From: Brevundimonas sp. G8
GTDB taxonomy: Bacteria; Pseudomonadota; Alphaproteobacteria; Caulobacterales; Caulobacteraceae
Length of the DNA stretch: 64,000 nucleotides
Assembly: GCF_902506205.1 (NCBI RefSeq)
Contig: NZ_LR732816.1
Span: 2,644,993-2,708,992, forward strand
Reading direction: 5' to 3'
Of this stretch, positions 63,709-64,000 are shown one piece after another. The position numbers and the translations under genes are program-made. Position 1 is the stretch's first letter. Every line of letters begins with the position of its first letter. Below the pieces are notes generated by a model. It searched no databases, had not been told where the DNA came from, and was given only the letters and a program-made list of their open reading frames with translations.

Positions 63709-64000
63709 ATGTTCAAGTCCGTCCTTGTCGCCAATCGCGGCGAAATCGCCTGCCGCGTCTTCCGTACCGCCAAGCGGATGGGATTACGCACCATCGCCGT
63801 CTATTCCGAGGCGGACGCCCAGGCCCTGCATGTGCGAGAGGCCGACGAGGCGGTGCTGATCGGCCCGGCGGCGGCGCGTGAAAGCTATCTGGACGGCGCC
63901 AAGGTGCTGGCGGCGGCCAAGGCGACGGGGGCGGAGGCGATCCACCCCGGCTATGGCTTCCTGTCTGAAAACGCCGAGTTCGCCGAGGCCGTGGCGGCGG
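63709..64000 (+). CDS. mccA: Biotin carboxylase (alpha) subunit of methylcrotonyl-CoA carboxylase, 3' end outside window
   Basis: The ATG at 63709 (seen to residue 97) opens [42 protein letters not shown], then [51 protein letters not shown]. This is the biotin-carboxylase N-terminus ([18 protein letters not shown]). It should continue through ATP-grasp and biotinyl domains beyond the edge. With mccB nearby it is most likely MccA, though propionyl-CoA carboxylase alpha cannot be excluded from this part. Confidence 0.88.
   Translation, partial: MFKSVLVANRGEIACRVFRTAKRMGLRTIAVYSEADAQALHVREADEAVLIGPAAARESYLDGAKVLAAAKATGAEAIHPGYGFLSENAEFAEAVAA

Overview
The window is a continuous, gene-dense piece of a high-GC alphaproteobacterial chromosome. 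The abundance of TonB-dependent receptors (five), Tat/lipoprotein signal sequences, the dnaB-alr-radA-cvpA-purF order and the complete branched-chain amino-acid degradation genes suggest a member of the Caulobacteraceae, most like Brevundimonas. This assignment is inferred from protein character and gene order, not from a database search. I see no rRNA, tRNA, CRISPR array, phage, transposase or integrase genes.

Layout. 1-7 kb: a truncated Tat-exported metallophosphatase, a TonB-dependent receptor, a DUF2231-like membrane protein coupled to a PQQ-type sugar dehydrogenase lipoprotein, a small TonB-C-like secreted protein and a LysR regulator. 7.1-12.2 kb: a valine catabolic operon (methylmalonate-semialdehyde dehydrogenase, isobutyryl-CoA dehydrogenase type ACAD, an unknown secreted protein, 3-hydroxyisobutyryl-CoA hydrolase, 3-hydroxyisobutyrate dehydrogenase), divergent from the LysR gene. 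12.4-26.0 kb: a glycan-utilisation locus with a LacI regulator, a large TonB receptor, a PF10091/GH144-like hydrolase, an ABC sugar importer (binding protein, two permeases and an ATPase on the opposite strand) and a 1070-residue multidomain putative glycosidase. LacI-type operator palindromes sit at both ends, and two copies of an intergenic palindromic repeat flank the second permease.

26.0-35.4 kb: a glutathione S-transferase, another TonB receptor, small membrane and secreted proteins, an ArsC-like protein, an exonuclease/endonuclease/phosphatase-family lipoprotein, a DUF6249-ECF sigma-membrane protein cassette, and panB. 35.5-39.8 kb: yfgM-like, bamB, der (a conserved envelope-biogenesis neighbourhood) and a NUDIX hydrolase. 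39.9-45.3 kb: a membrane methyltransferase, a membrane-anchored LytTR regulator coupled to a membrane protein, an AraC regulator divergent from an SDR, a second SDR and a small secreted protein. 45.4-52.8 kb: housekeeping genes dnaB, alr, radA, cvpA and purF. 52.8-58.1 kb: two tandem paralogous TonB receptors; the first has a Cys-rich upstream mini-ORF whose Cys-Cys-Gly-stop codons lie in a hairpin. 58.4-59.7 kb: rpsF-rpsR-rplI. 60.0-64.0 kb: a leucine catabolic cluster (methylcrotonyl-CoA carboxylase beta, methylglutaconyl-CoA hydratase-like protein, and the start of the biotin-carboxylase subunit) with a 2OG-Fe(II) oxygenase on the other strand.

The most interesting non-housekeeping content is the 12.4-26 kb glycan locus (possibly beta-1,2-glucan), a low-GC mosaic block inside its TonB receptor gene, and the leader-peptide candidate in front of the TonB receptor at 52.8-55.3 kb.
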